Below, one piece after another: positions 38,250-47,404 of a stretch of DNA of 64,000 nt. The notes beneath the pieces were generated by a model. It was not told the DNA's origin. It saw only the letters and a program-made list of their open reading frames with translations, and made no database searches. The stretch lies in assembly GCA_035624455.1 (NCBI GenBank), contig DASPRM010000136.1, positions 1 through 64,000 of the forward strand, in the 5' to 3' direction. Position 1 is the first letter of the stretch. Each line of letters starts with the position of its first letter. The position numbers and the translations under genes are program-made. Source of the stretch: Terriglobales bacterium. GTDB taxonomy: Bacteria > Acidobacteriota > Terriglobia > Terriglobales > Acidobacteriaceae.

Positions 38250-38592
38250 AAGATCCTCCTAGTACTCGCGATAGGTCATGAGGTCTCTACGAACCGATCA
38301 GGCTAATCGAACCCCGTACTGGGGCGTGTGACGGCGATCACGGGACAAGTAATTTTACTCTCAGGCCGTAGGTGACGGCGCCTTTTCGACGGACCAGATT
38401 TGGGATCCGACGGCAGGGTGTGAATGAGATCTGTGTCGTGCCTAACGGCACTCGTGATCTTCTTCCATTCTTCCCCGAAGCTGACGCCCCGGGCTATGCC
38501 TATGGCGCCCCTCCGGGGGCTCGCTTGGGGCCACCTTGGACCACTCGCTGCGATGGAAGAGAGGTTTCATGCACACACAGCGGGCCGCGAGT
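38250..38592. other. Intergenic region without a gene
   Basis: The 343 bases between lacD and rph contain the lacD leader and a palindrome-rich stretch near 38488-38535 (GGCGCCCCTCCGGGGGC) that resembles the fixed intergenic repeats elsewhere. No reading frame here has coding character. Confidence 0.5.
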
Positions 38593-39330
38593 CTATTGCA
38601 GTAACATCAAAGTGCCCAGGATCGCTTGCTGCTTGGCGATGAGCTGTTCCACCCCGGCCCGAGCCATTTGCATCATGCGCTGCAAGCTGGCTTCGTCGAA
38701 AGGCACCTGCTCAGCAGTCGCCTGGATTTCGACGAGTCTCTTTCCACTGGTCATGACGAAGTTCATGTCCACTTCGGCGCGGGAGTCTTCCTCGTAGCAG
38801 AGGTCCAACAGGATTTCTCCATCCACGATGCCAACGCTGATGGCAGCCACGTAATCGCGGATTGGCGCTGCGGTTAGAGTGCCGGCTTCGACCAGCTTCT
38901 GCAGCGCCAGGGCGAGCGCGATAAAAGATCCGGTAATGGAGGCGGTTCGCGTGCCACCGTCGGCCTGGATGACGTCGCAATCAATCCATATTGTGCGCTC
39001 CCCCAGGCGCTTCAAATCGGTGACCGCCCGCAGGGAACGGCCAATCAGGCGCTGAATTTCCTGGGTGCGGCCGGAAAGTTTTCCGCGCGCAGATTCGCGC
39101 GGCGAGCGAGTCAGGGTGGAGCGCGGAATCATGCCGTACTCGCTGGTGATCCAGCCCTTGTTGCTGTTTCGCAGCCAGGCAGGCACTGCTTCCTCGACCG
39201 AAGCGGTGCAGATCACGCGGGTATTGCCGACCTCGATGAGCACAGAGCCCTCGGCCGTGGGGATGAAATCAGGCACGATGTTGACCGGGCGCATCTGCTC
39301 AGTGGTGCGGTTATCGGAGCGATAGTACAT
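38593..39330 (-). CDS. rph: RNase PH
   Basis: A 245-residue phosphorolytic exoribonuclease that trims tRNA 3' ends in a hexameric ring. Family blocks are [54 protein letters not shown], and [19 protein letters not shown] with the catalytic Asp residues. Length is standard. The ATG at 39330 ([15 protein letters not shown]) matches the family start; a longer upstream frame reaches 39690 but has no family sequence. Confidence 0.95.
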   Translation of the reverse strand: MYYRSDNRTTEQMRPVNIVPDFIPTAEGSVLIEVGNTRVICTASVEEAVPAWLRNSNKGWITSEYGMIPRSTLTRSPRESARGKLSGRTQEIQRLIGRSLRAVTDLKRLGERTIWIDCDVIQADGGTRTASITGSFIALALALQKLVEAGTLTAAPIRDYVAAISVGIVDGEILLDLCYEEDSRAEVDMNFVMTSGKRLVEIQATAEQVPFDEASLQRMMQMARAGVEQLIAKQQAILGTLMLLQ

Positions 39331-39552
39331 GGGAAATCGGGATTGCCGGTCCTTCTTTGCCGAATGACAAGAGACTGAGTGTATCAGTCGGACGACATCC
39401 GCAAGGAGTGCAGTGAAACCGTCAACCCTTTTGGCGGCTGCCGAAACATAGATGCTTCGCCCTCTGGAGGGCTCAGCATGACCCGACGCGTCTGGGCCAG
39501 TTGCCGCGGACGCGCCCGCCCCTCGCTCACTGACATCGGCAGGAATCGGAGC

Positions 39553-39580
39553 TTGACACTCGTAAAGGGGCGAATAGACT
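39553..39580 (+). promoter_or_regulatory. Sigma-70-type promoter of the zinc-ribbon membrane protein
   Basis: TTGACA at 39553-39558 with TAGACT 16 bases later, 25 bases before the start codon at 39606. The -35 is perfect and the -10 is weaker. Confidence 0.6.
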
Positions 39581-39605
39581 ACCGGGACATTTTCTGGAGG
39601 GTGAT

Positions 39606-40058
39606 ATGGCGTTCTGTCCATCCTGTGGGTCGCAGTTGGCGGAGGGGGCGACGGTCTGCCCGCGTTGTGGTCAGAACACAGCACAGGCACCGAATCCGGG
39701 GACCAGCACTACTGGAAGCGCGGGTGGCTTGACGGACAATGTGGCGGGCATGCTCGCATATATAACCATAATTCCAGCGATCATCTTCCTGGTATTGGAG
39801 CCCTATAACCGGAATCGTTTTATTCGCTTTCATTCCTGGCAGAACATCTTCTTTCACATTGCCTGGATTGTGATCTGCGTGGCGCTGGGCGTGATCTCTT
39901 CGATCCCGGTGCTGGGCTGGATCACGGTTCTGTTGTGGCCAGTGGTTGGGCTAGCCGGTCTGGCAATTTGGATTGTGCTTCTGCTGAAGGCCTACCAGGG
40001 ACAGATGTTCAAGCTGCCGGTAATTGGTGATCTAGCCGAGAAGCAGGCTGGGGCGTAG
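39606..40058 (+). CDS. Zinc-ribbon plus DUF4870-like membrane protein
   Basis: A 150-residue protein with an N-terminal zinc ribbon ([20 protein letters not shown], residues 3-22) followed by a flexible linker and three transmembrane helices, with the conserved cytoplasmic turn [11 protein letters not shown] between the first two. This layout is common in small bacterial membrane proteins of unknown role. It has GGAGGG in front of the ATG. The next gene is convergent, 16 bases away. Confidence 0.85.
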   Translation: MAFCPSCGSQLAEGATVCPRCGQNTAQAPNPGTSTTGSAGGLTDNVAGMLAYITIIPAIIFLVLEPYNRNRFIRFHSWQNIFFHIAWIVICVALGVISSIPVLGWITVLLWPVVGLAGLAIWIVLLLKAYQGQMFKLPVIGDLAEKQAGA

Positions 40059-40074
40059 AGATTTCTTGAGCCGT

Positions 40075-40743
40075 TCAGCTTTGCCGTGGCGGATTGCTCT
40101 GCATCACCGATTCGGAGGCGGCTTCAGTGTGTTCTTGGGCTGACCGCCAGAAAAGCACCAGAGCCACGATCACCACGGCAATCACGACAGTCACCAGAAT
40201 AGATGGCATCAGATAGCGCTGCGGGTGACGCAGAAAGCGCAGAATGTGCCTGCCGTAGTGCGCGCCTACAAACGCCAAAGTGCCATAGCGCACGATCCTG
40301 CCGACGGCCACTGCGGAGAGATAGTTACGCAGAGGATAGTTGAAGGCGCCCGCAGCCGCAAAAAAGGGAGTTGTCGGGAATGGCGGGGGCGCGATGGTGG
40401 GCACTAGAATGCCACCGAGTCCCCAGCGGTCGATCAGCCGGCGGACCTGCTCCGACCGTTTATGTCCCAGCTTGCGATCCAGAAACGAAGCGCCCGCCTT
40501 ATGTCCAAGGCGGTAGGTGAGGTAGGCGCCGAGCAGAGAGCCGATGGTGCTCATCGCCGCGTAATAGAGCCAGAGATCGCGGTGCTTGGCGGACAACAGA
40601 ACGGTCAGCACATCCAGACTGCCAAATGTGGGAATCAGCGAGCTGTCGGCGATGCCCAGGGGGACCAGGCCCACTCCGCCCCAGCTGCGAAGGATGCGGG
40701 TCCATTGCACGGCTACGATCAGTGTCGGCAGAGGAATATGCAT
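40075..40743 (-). CDS. VTT-domain (DedA/YqaA-like) membrane protein
   Basis: A 222-residue membrane protein with the VTT (SNARE-associated Golgi) fold: LVPLGIADSSLIPTFGSLD, then GAYLTYRLGHKAGASFL and the re-entrant motif PPPFPTTPFFAAAGAFNYPL followed by VGRIVRY. DedA-type proteins are linked to lipid flipping and envelope stability. The final 30 residues are a tail after the last helix. ATG at 40743. Confidence 0.85.
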   Translation of the reverse strand: MHIPLPTLIVAVQWTRILRSWGGVGLVPLGIADSSLIPTFGSLDVLTVLLSAKHRDLWLYYAAMSTIGSLLGAYLTYRLGHKAGASFLDRKLGHKRSEQVRRLIDRWGLGGILVPTIAPPPFPTTPFFAAAGAFNYPLRNYLSAVAVGRIVRYGTLAFVGAHYGRHILRFLRHPQRYLMPSILVTVVIAVVIVALVLFWRSAQEHTEAASESVMQSNPPRQS

Positions 40744-40806
40744 GCGTTCTACGCGAGTCTTTGATGCCCCGATTTGAAACGATGACGCGAGAAGATTGAA
40801 AGCGCG

Positions 40807-42024
40807 CTAGCTTCCGTCGACATTAACTTCCGCGATTGATGTTGAGAGCGCCTGTACCGGAGCTTGTGCACGGCGCCGGAGTACGGAAGCCGCCAAGGGG
40901 AAGAGAAGTACGGAGAGCATGCCTGCTCCAACCAAGGCGGCGGCATTGTCTGGTTGCATCCTTCCGCTGCGGACTCCTAATTCCGTGATAGCTACGATGA
41001 GCGGCAGTTCGGTTGCGGAATACAGGGCCAGCGGCGCCAGTTGCTGTGAGGGCAAGTGGCGGCGATACAGCAAGGTTGGCAGCCCGCGCACCACAAGAAA
41101 CAGAACCAGGAACACAGGGACACGCATGTAGGTTTGTGGGCCACTAAGCAGAGCGTTAAGACCGAAACGCATGCCGCTGGTGACGAAGAACATGGGTATG
41201 AGAAAACCAAATCCAATCGCGTCCAGCTTGTGTCGCAACACGTAGCCCTTTTCACTGTTGGTTCCCAACCCAATCACCATGGCGGCGGAAAACGCACCCA
41301 GCACCATTCCCAGTCCGAATCTTTCCGCCAGCACGATTAATATGGCCAGCAGCAAGATAGCGAAGCGCACTGGAAGCTGGCTGGCGGTTTCCATCGTGCG
41401 AGTAAAGAACGCGACCATCCGAGGCGGGGTCGGAAGCAGCGTCAGATAGGCAGCAACGACCGCGACAACGATAAAGAGCACCAGCAAGGCAATCTGCACT
41501 ATCTGGTGATCTTCTCGCGTGAAGAGCAGGGAAATGGCGACGATCGGCCCAAACTCACCGACAGCGCCGGCCGCCGTTACGTATTTGCCAAAGCGCGTCT
41601 CGAGCTCACCACTGTCGCGCAGCATGGGAAACAGCACACTCAGAGCGGTAGTGGTTAGCGCTACCGCCACCAGGTGAGGCGTAAGAATGAACCCGGCCTT
41701 GTAGAGACCCCAGCTGATCAGAAAGGCCACGACTAGCGAGAAAAACCAGCCCTTAACGGCCAGAGAGAGTGGCCTGCCCTGGATACGGCGAAGATCAATT
41801 TCCATTCCTGCCAGGAAGAACAGAAATATCAGGCCAATATAACTCAGTACTGCCAGCATGCCGTCAGGTTGCGCCAGCTTCAACAGATGGGGGCCCACTA
41901 GGATACCGAAAGCGATTTCCAGCACAATCATCGGCATGCGCAGGGGCACGGGGATTTCACAGATCAGGGGCGCCAGCACGGCAATGAGAGCCGTTATCAG
42001 AAGCGGTGCATCGTGGATCTTCAC
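40807..42024 (-). CDS. Cation:proton antiporter, CPA2 type
   Basis: A 405-residue Na+/H+ exchanger-fold membrane protein with about 12 helices. Motifs typical of KefB-like antiporters are present (LLFLAGMEIDLRRI near residue 75, TTTALSVLFPMLRDSGELET, and MFFVTSGMRFGLNALL). It lacks a C-terminal RCK/TrkA-N nucleotide-binding domain, so it is not regulated like classical KefB/C. It probably exchanges Na+ or K+ for H+. GTG start at 42024. Confidence 0.88.
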   Translation of the reverse strand: MKIHDAPLLITALIAVLAPLICEIPVPLRMPMIVLEIAFGILVGPHLLKLAQPDGMLAVLSYIGLIFLFFLAGMEIDLRRIQGRPLSLAVKGWFFSLVVAFLISWGLYKAGFILTPHLVAVALTTTALSVLFPMLRDSGELETRFGKYVTAAGAVGEFGPIVAISLLFTREDHQIVQIALLVLFIVVAVVAAYLTLLPTPPRMVAFFTRTMETASQLPVRFAILLLAILIVLAERFGLGMVLGAFSAAMVIGLGTNSEKGYVLRHKLDAIGFGFLIPMFFVTSGMRFGLNALLSGPQTYMRVPVFLVLFLVVRGLPTLLYRRHLPSQQLAPLALYSATELPLIVAITELGVRSGRMQPDNAAALVGAGMLSVLLFPLAASVLRRRAQAPVQALSTSIAEVNVDGS

Positions 42025-42154
42025 ACTCCGATCCCTTCTTCAACGTGGGCGATTCGCGAAATAGTAATTCAGAGTCATTGCCGGGGATAGCCGAATCCCA
42101 GGTTTTTTGCCGCTAACGAGGCAGCGGGAAAGCCCGTTCCCTCATCGTAAGCAC

Positions 42155-42520
42155 ATGCAGCCAGTTATCGCCTGCTTCGCGCTTGCTTTGGGCCTGGGGT
42201 GCTTGTTTGCGAGCGGGTGCAACACACAGAAACCGAGCCCAGAGGAAGTGCGGGAAAAAACCGCACAAGCGACCGCGACCCTGAAGGGCGAGGCCAAAGC
42301 GGTAGCGCAGGGAGTTCGCGAGGGGTGGAATCGGGACCATCCCCTGGATCTGAACAACGCCAGCAAGGAACAGTTGATGGCACTGCCAATGACCGCAGAG
42401 CAGGCAGACCGCGTGATTGCCGGGAGGCCCTACAATTCGCCGCGTGACCTGGTGGAAAAGCACGTTCTAAGACAAACTGAATACGACAAGATCGCGGATC
42501 GCGTAACAGTCAAGAAGTAG
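42155..42520 (+). CDS. Lipoprotein with helix-hairpin-helix domain
   Basis: A 121-residue product with a lipoprotein signal (FALALGLGCLFASGC, lipobox ASGC), a charged helix (EEVREKTAQATATLKGEAKA) and a C-terminal ComEA-like helix-hairpin-helix: LDLNNASKEQLMALPMTAEQ, then RVIAGRPYNSPRDLVEK. In ComEA the motif binds DNA outside the membrane; whether this protein does so is open. The ATG at 42155 gives the best signal. A strand change follows directly. Confidence 0.82.
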   Translation: MQPVIACFALALGLGCLFASGCNTQKPSPEEVREKTAQATATLKGEAKAVAQGVREGWNRDHPLDLNNASKEQLMALPMTAEQADRVIAGRPYNSPRDLVEKHVLRQTEYDKIADRVTVKK

Positions 42521-42527
42521 GATTCAC

Positions 42528-43202
42528 TCAATCGTTTCGGTCGTTGGTTTTGTGCATTGATGACTTCTTTCGGAGCAAGTGCTCCTGCACATCAGGCCAG
42601 AATTCCTGAAATGCATTGCTTCCCATGCGGCCTAAAATACCCCAGGCGGTGCGCCGGGCCGCGGCGGCGTTGGTAGCTTCGCTGTCGGCACGCCAGGTAT
42701 TAGAAAGAAAGTTGTTTCCAGCGGTGGCGACAAATCTGGCGTAGGCAGGCACTAGCTGGCCGTTTCGATCATAAGCAGTGAAGGTAAGCCGGATGACATT
42801 TTCCACTCGGGAGCGAAAGGGAGCGTTGGGCTGCCGGAAATAACGCGGATCCTCTCCCCGCAAGGCACCGAGAGATGCTTCCATGACATTCCCGGTAGAG
42901 GTTCCGGTCAGTCGCATGCCAAAACGCTTGCCAAAGCCCTCCCAGCCCGGGCCGTATTCCTTGGGATGGTCAACTGCCGTTCCTAGCCCGGAGCTCAGCA
43001 CCCCTGCGACAATGCTTTGCGGTCCTACTGTGCTCTTCAGAAACCATGTGAGACGTTGGTGTCCGGTGATCGACTCGTAGGTAGCAGGAGATTCCGGCAG
43101 CGTGTGTTGGTGCTCCGGAGCTGGCGGAAGATCCGTCTGGGCATTGACGTTTGCCGCCACCAGACCGATGAGCAGGCACCGATAAAGGAGAGAAAGAACC
43201 AA
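42528..43202 (-). CDS. Exported hypothetical protein
   Basis: A 224-residue protein with a signal peptide (residues 1-22, ending VNAQ). The mature part carries WFLKSTVGPQSIVAGVLSSG, PKEYGPGWEGFGKRFGMRL and LRGEDPRYFRQPNAPFRSRV, a pattern I associate with an uncharacterised exported family in Acidobacteriota. Gly-rich turn and aromatic content suggest an outer-membrane or periplasmic protein. The only suitable start is a TTG at 43202. Function unknown. Confidence 0.72.
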   Translation of the reverse strand: MVLSLLYRCLLIGLVAANVNAQTDLPPAPEHQHTLPESPATYESITGHQRLTWFLKSTVGPQSIVAGVLSSGLGTAVDHPKEYGPGWEGFGKRFGMRLTGTSTGNVMEASLGALRGEDPRYFRQPNAPFRSRVENVIRLTFTAYDRNGQLVPAYARFVATAGNNFLSNTWRADSEATNAAAARRTAWGILGRMGSNAFQEFWPDVQEHLLRKKSSMHKTNDRND

Positions 43203-43415
43203 GAGCCGACCAGACGCCGCGACCGCAAATGAATTTAGGGAAGGTTCGCTGGCTTGAGTTGGATGCAGAACCAGAGGACAGGACGTGATCTTTTGAAACT
43301 GAGTTGAGGGTGTGAGGGAGGGAAGGCACTGCTGGTGAAGAGGAGACCTGAACCCTCCCCAAAGTCCAAGTCCCCTCCCACGTTTGCCCCACCAGCTACT
43401 TCTGGGACACTCGGG

Positions 43416-43706
43416 CTAGTAGGTAACCCTGGCCAGCACGGCAGCCTGCTCTTGAGCCGACTTATTGGTATCGGCCTTAGCGTTGTTCACAGTGCGATTG
43501 CTGCGCTTCTTTTGCGCGTCCTGCTGGTTGCTGGTCTTCTTCACATTGGCTACCTTTTTCGACTGTTGCTGTGCGGGAATGGGGGCGGGCGGAGTTTCAA
43601 AGAAGTCGGGCGAGACTTCCTGCTGGGCAAGAGCGGAAACACTCAGGATGGCGGTCATCGTGGCAGTCAGCAACATCGTCTTCGTCATCGTCGTCAGGGA
43701 TTTCAT
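43416..43706 (-). CDS. Small exported Gln/Lys/Asn-rich protein behind a sigma-54 promoter
   Basis: A 96-residue product: signal peptide (about residues 1-28, ending SALAQ), then a hydrophilic, disordered chain rich in Gln, Lys, Ser and Asn (AQQQSKKVANVKKTSNQQD). No fold is recognised. GAGGTGG precedes the ATG at 43706. A strong -24/-12 promoter begins about 50 bases upstream and a dyad lies about 130 bases further on, so expression probably depends on RpoN and an activator. This is rare for such a short protein and may point to a role in stress or motility. Confidence 0.7.
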   Translation of the reverse strand: MKSLTTMTKTMLLTATMTAILSVSALAQQEVSPDFFETPPAPIPAQQQSKKVANVKKTSNQQDAQKKRSNRTVNNAKADTNKSAQEQAAVLARVTY

Positions 43707-43755
43707 ATTCCACCTCATTTTTGAATATCCCCTGTTGGGGAGATGCCCTGACTAA

Positions 43756-43772
43756 TGCAAGCCCCGTGCCAA
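43756..43772 (-). promoter_or_regulatory. Sigma-54 (-24/-12) promoter
   Basis: On the minus strand: TTGGCACGGGGCTTGCA. The GG and GC dinucleotides are exactly 10 bases apart, and both half-sites match the consensus TGGCACG and TTGCA. It lies about 50 bases before the ATG at 43706. Confidence 0.85.
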
Positions 43773-43901
43773 GCGGAAATCAAATTCGACTCAAATCGTC
43801 GGCCGCGATGGAATTGTCGTGTTTACAGTAAGTTGGAACGAATCACTGAGGTACTTCTCGGGTAGGTTGGGAACTTGGTTTTCCAGTGGGTGTAGCCATC
43901 T

Positions 43902-43929
43902 GGATAGAAAGCGCTATCCGAATGGATAG
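43902..43929. promoter_or_regulatory. GGATAG dyad, possible activator site
   Basis: GGATAG, six bases, CTATCC, four bases, GGATAG. The first two form a dyad. It lies 130 bases upstream of the sigma-54 promoter and about 140 bases upstream of the plus-strand gene at 44071, so it could serve either as an enhancer-binding site or as an operator. No other feature is seen in the gap 43707-44070. Confidence 0.45.
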
Positions 43930-44070
43930 CTGCGGACAAGGGAATCAGACCACTCGAACGGAAAAGCCAAAGTTGGGGCGCAGCGGGCGAGGAGGTACAC
44001 TACCCCGCCGGATGCAGCGGCTCAAAATTTGCACCATCTGTAATTACTCCTTCCTTTGGGAGAAGCGACG

Positions 44071-44487
44071 ATGTTCCGAAGATATAAAGAGATTTTCTAC
44101 GGACTCGTTTTTGGATTTGGAGCGGCCATCATTGACACGCTGATGGATGCGCGCCAAGAGGGCCTCAGCTTTGCTGGCGAAATGGCCCAGCATCCAGTGA
44201 TGATGTTTTATCGCATCTGCTTTGTTCTGTTTGGTTTGCTTTTGGGCTGGCTGCTTTGGCGGGACAGCAAGCGGGTACGCGACTTTCGGGAACTATCGGA
44301 AACGATGGCGCAGCTTCGTCAGCAACTAGGAAAAAATGCTTTCCTGATGCAGACGAAGCTGCAGCTCCTATTGACGCGAGATGACTTACATATTCCGCAG
44401 GAAGCCCAGGAACTCATTCGGTTGGTCTATCAAAGCTCGCAGGAACTGCAGGGAGCGCTGAGAGATACTCCATTGTCCGAAAGCTGA
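44071..44487 (+). CDS. Small two-helix membrane protein with coiled coil
   Basis: A 138-residue protein with two transmembrane helices (IFYGLVFGFGAAIIDTLMD and MMFYRICFVLFGLLLGWLLW) and a charged helical tail (FRELSETMAQLRQQLGKNAF). I do not recognise the family. The start at 44071 follows GGGAGAAG. A strong terminator sits 86 bases after the stop. It might anchor a cytoplasmic partner by its coiled coil. Confidence 0.65.
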   Translation: MFRRYKEIFYGLVFGFGAAIIDTLMDARQEGLSFAGEMAQHPVMMFYRICFVLFGLLLGWLLWRDSKRVRDFRELSETMAQLRQQLGKNAFLMQTKLQLLLTRDDLHIPQEAQELIRLVYQSSQELQGALRDTPLSES

Positions 44488-44572
44488 AAAGTTGCGGCTC
44501 TACGGAGGCGCCTGGTTGCTGCTGCGAGCCGATCGTCCTTCCTCTGACCCCTGTACTCGATTTGCTTCAACA

Positions 44573-44598
44573 AGAAAGCCGCCCGATGGGCGGCTTTC
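44573..44598. terminator. Bidirectional rho-independent terminator
   Basis: GAAAGCCGCCC, loop GAT, GGGCGGCTTTC, followed by TCGTTTCTC. An 11-base perfect stem between the convergent genes at 44071 and 44621. Confidence 0.88.
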
Positions 44599-44620
44599 TC
44601 GTTTCTCAAATTAACCATGG

Positions 44621-45223
44621 TTAGCCGGTAGTTTTAGCGCCGCCGCAGGAGCAGACACCTTTACCGCTTCCCAGGAATTGAACGAAGGAGCACGCCTGAC
44701 CCAAGAACGAGAGTTCGTCCTGCTGCAGGGGCGCGACCAGGAACTCATCCTCGGTGGTAACCAGATTGGTCCCGCCGGGCCATTGCAAGTGGGTTGCCCA
44801 GGCGCGGATATCCGGCACGGGCACAGGGCTGGTGGCATCGCAGTTTGCCTGATTGTCAGAAACGATTTTGATTACGCCATCGGTTGGCGGCGGCCAGCCC
44901 TGTAGCGGGTTATGTGTCAGGTCATTATTGACTGACAGGATCAGCAGGGCATTCGCCGAAAACTTGCAGGCGCAGCACTCGGCCATTTCCTGGTTGGCAT
45001 CGAAAACGTAGATGTCGGCGCAAATATTTCCGTGGGTTCCGCTGAGGGGAGATCCTTGCTCACCGGGGTTGACGATGCGGACAGTTTGATCCAGCGGTGC
45101 TGTACCATGACCGCGGTTAGAGTAGTAGCTGACCCAGTACACGTCATTGAGCTGCGCCATGACCAACGACGAACAGGCAAGCAGCAACAGGATTAGTGCT
45201 GCTATGGAAATAGCTCTTCGCAT
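44621..45223 (-). CDS. Exported Cys-rich hypothetical protein
   Basis: A 200-residue product with signal peptide (MRRAISIAALILLLLACSS) and a mature part with repeated Cys: NICADIYVFDANQEMAECCACK near the middle, and ACSFVQFLG followed by VCSCGG at the end. Other blocks are QTVRIVNPGEQGSPLSG and ILSVNNDLTHNPL. This pattern is known to me as an uncharacterised exported family in Acidobacteriota. The Cys pairs suggest disulfides or metal. The ATG at 45223 follows a perfect AGGAGG; a longer frame to 45289 would hide the signal. Confidence 0.75.
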   Translation of the reverse strand: MRRAISIAALILLLLACSSLVMAQLNDVYWVSYYSNRGHGTAPLDQTVRIVNPGEQGSPLSGTHGNICADIYVFDANQEMAECCACKFSANALLILSVNNDLTHNPLQGWPPPTDGVIKIVSDNQANCDATSPVPVPDIRAWATHLQWPGGTNLVTTEDEFLVAPLQQDELSFLGQACSFVQFLGSGKGVCSCGGAKTTG

Positions 45224-45403
45224 TCCGCAACCTCCTTGCTTATCCGGCCATGCGAGCGTCGGAAAGCGCGCAAAAAAAACCTTGGGCAAAGGCTAGTCCT
45301 AACGTCTTACTTTGGTAATTCTGCAGAGGGACTAACCCGGCTGGCTAGTCAAGATGGTCAATCTCGGTTGAAAGAAATTCGGTCGGGGAGTGGGACATGG
45401 TTG

Positions 45404-45452
45404 TTCCGCTCGAGTATGCCGTACACGTTCCGCTCGAACACGGTCCGCTCGA
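45404..45452. repeat. Three TCCGCTCGA repeats in the 45224-45556 gap
   Basis: TTCCGCTCGA at 45404 and 45428, and GTCCGCTCGA at 45443. The spacings of 24 and 15 bases are not a full helical phase. No gene is seen in the gap. It may be a regulator site cluster upstream of the MscS gene, or a coincidence of a short repeat. Confidence 0.35.
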
Positions 45453-45556
45453 CATCGTTCTTAAGACCGGTCAATCTCCAATATCAGGATTGCCAATAGT
45501 TTTCGTGCAATCTTGCCGAGGCTGCGGCATAATTTCCGCCCTCGCAGGAGGCGGCT

Positions 45557-46402
45557 ATGAACTACAACATCACTCCGCAGGTTGTGATGGACACTCTCAC
45601 CCGGGTGGGACTGAAGATCCTGGGTGCTATAGCCCTCTTTATCATCGGCCGCTGGCTGATCAGGCTCGCGCTGGCACTGACTACAAAGGCTCTTAACCGG
45701 CAGCGCCTCGATGCGACCATCGTGCGTTATATCAGTTCTGCTCTCGGGATAATCCTGAATGTGGTTCTGATCGTAGCCCTGCTCGGGTTCTTCGGAGTGG
45801 AAACCACCACGTTTGCCGCGTTGCTGGCCGGGGTTGGAATTGCCATTGGCGCGGCCTGGAGCGGGCTGCTGGCGAATTTCGCGGCGGGTGTATTCCTGGT
45901 GGTGTTGCGTCCATTCAAGGTGGGAGACTTCGTTTCCGCCGGCGGCGTCACCGGGACCATCGAATCTGTTGGATTGTTCGGAACCACCATGAACACTCCC
46001 GACAACGTGCTGACGATTGTGGGCAACAACAAGATTCTGTCCGACAACATTCAAAACTTTTCGTCGAATGCATTTCGGCGAGTGGATCTGCTGGCGCAGA
46101 TTGGGCATGGTGTGGATCACGGGAAGGCCATCAGACTTTTGAAAACTGGTCTAGCCAAGATTCCCAACGTGCTGCAACAGCCCGCACCAGACGTGGACAT
46201 TCTGCAATTCACGCCTGCCGGCCCGGTTCTGGCGGTACGCCCATATTGCAACAATCAGCACTACTGGCAGGTTTATTTCGACGCAAACCGGCTGATCCGC
46301 GAATCGTTCACCGAAGCCGGATATCCGGTGCCGGAGCAACACTACGTGGTTCGTAGTGAAAGGGAACCGATCGCGTCCGCAATCAGCGCCCCGGCTGCTT
46401 GA
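45557..46402 (+). CDS. MscS-type mechanosensitive channel (paralogue 2)
   Basis: A 281-residue channel close in form to E. coli MscS. The pore helix AGVGIAIGAAWSGLLANFAAG and the beta domain start RPFKVGDFVSAGGVTGTIES are both typical. It has three transmembrane helices and an alpha/beta C-terminal cage. It is shorter than the paralogue at 32432 and differs in the pore helix. The ATG follows GGAGGCGGCT. The next gene on the same strand is 150 bases downstream. Confidence 0.92.
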   Translation: MNYNITPQVVMDTLTRVGLKILGAIALFIIGRWLIRLALALTTKALNRQRLDATIVRYISSALGIILNVVLIVALLGFFGVETTTFAALLAGVGIAIGAAWSGLLANFAAGVFLVVLRPFKVGDFVSAGGVTGTIESVGLFGTTMNTPDNVLTIVGNNKILSDNIQNFSSNAFRRVDLLAQIGHGVDHGKAIRLLKTGLAKIPNVLQQPAPDVDILQFTPAGPVLAVRPYCNNQHYWQVYFDANRLIRESFTEAGYPVPEQHYVVRSEREPIASAISAPAA

Positions 46403-46551
46403 TGCGGGCAAGTCAGACCTGCTTGAGAAATATTGTTGCTGCTTGGCAACAAGAACCGGAAAACAGTAATCCATCGAGGAGGATCAGGACTGCACCGTGA
46501 TGGAGTGACCCTATCCGTCGCTTGGCCGAATTCGCATACGCTCCCGGGCGA

Positions 46552-47217
46552 ATGCTTCTCGTCTTGGCGCTTTTGTCCAGTGTCGCGATAGCGGCCGTCA
46601 GCCACAAAAAGGTACTGAAGCGCATCGTCGCGCCCCTCCGTTCCAATCCTTTTCTGCAAAAGCGTGTGGTGCCGTGTCATCTCGGCGCGTCGAGTTGTAA
46701 AGCTTTTGACGGCGTGCGAGCGGAAACATTGATATTGGAACCTGAAAGGGTGCCCATAATCGAGGACCCCTCGCGAATCGTGACCATGCAGGTTCGAGCG
46801 TTACACAGGGCCCCCTTCGCGCATCATTGGATAGAGATCGAAACTTCAACGGGCAAAGTAACGCTTGGCTTCGGCCCCGCAACCTTGCCATTCATCGACG
46901 CGGGGCAGATCTCTCTGCAGGACAGCTATGGCAATATCGAGCGGATTTCGGGAATGCACCCTCTCCCCGTCCTGGGTATGCCACCGCTAAATTATCGCTA
47001 TGCGAAGGCGCCTGGTGAGGGGCACCCGTCAGGAAAACCGATCCGTCTTAGTCTGGCGAAGGCAGACACGCTGGTCGAGAGAGTGGGCCATGCACGCTTC
47101 GTAGGGCCATACATTCCGATTTTCCATGACTGTCGAACGTTCGTGTGTGCAGTGCAAGCGGCTGCACAGGGACGCTCTTCCGTGCCATGCTATTTGCTGC
47201 TCAAAGGGTACTGGTGA
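46552..47217 (+). CDS. Exported hypothetical protein with conserved HDCR-C segment
   Basis: A 221-residue product with a signal or anchor helix ([17 protein letters not shown]). The mature part has a hydrophobic strand ([18 protein letters not shown]) and, near the end, FHDCRTFVC with His-Asp-Cys and a further Cys, which looks like a possible Cys-hydrolase active site. I cannot assign the family. The start is taken at 46552, because the signal begins there; an in-frame TTG lies at 46522. It ends 51 bases before the tRNA gene. Confidence 0.55.
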   Translation: MLLVLALLSSVAIAAVSHKKVLKRIVAPLRSNPFLQKRVVPCHLGASSCKAFDGVRAETLILEPERVPIIEDPSRIVTMQVRALHRAPFAHHWIEIETSTGKVTLGFGPATLPFIDAGQISLQDSYGNIERISGMHPLPVLGMPPLNYRYAKAPGEGHPSGKPIRLSLAKADTLVERVGHARFVGPYIPIFHDCRTFVCAVQAAAQGRSSVPCYLLLKGYW

Positions 47218-47268
47218 GCATTCCGGAAATCTTCATGTTCGACCTCACCGTGGAGCAGGTGAACTGGA

Positions 47269-47353
47269 TGGTGCGAAAGGGGGGACTCGAACCCCCACGG
47301 GTTTCCCCGCCAGATCCTAAGTCTGGTGCGTCTGCCAATTCCGCCACTTTCGC
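47269..47353 (-). tRNA. tRNA-Leu (anticodon TAG)
   Basis: On the minus strand GCGAAAG pairs with CTTTCGC to make the acceptor stem. The anticodon loop is CTTAGGA between CCAGA and TCTGG, giving anticodon TAG for CUN leucine codons. A long variable arm (GGGGAAACCC), as in tRNA-Leu, and the T-arm GGGGGTTCGAGTCCCCC are present, and CCA is encoded. The length is 85 bases. Confidence 0.97.
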
Positions 47354-47404
47354 ATGGGCATGTCCTATAAGTTACCTCATCCATCTCGAACGCACTAGCG
47401 GTCG

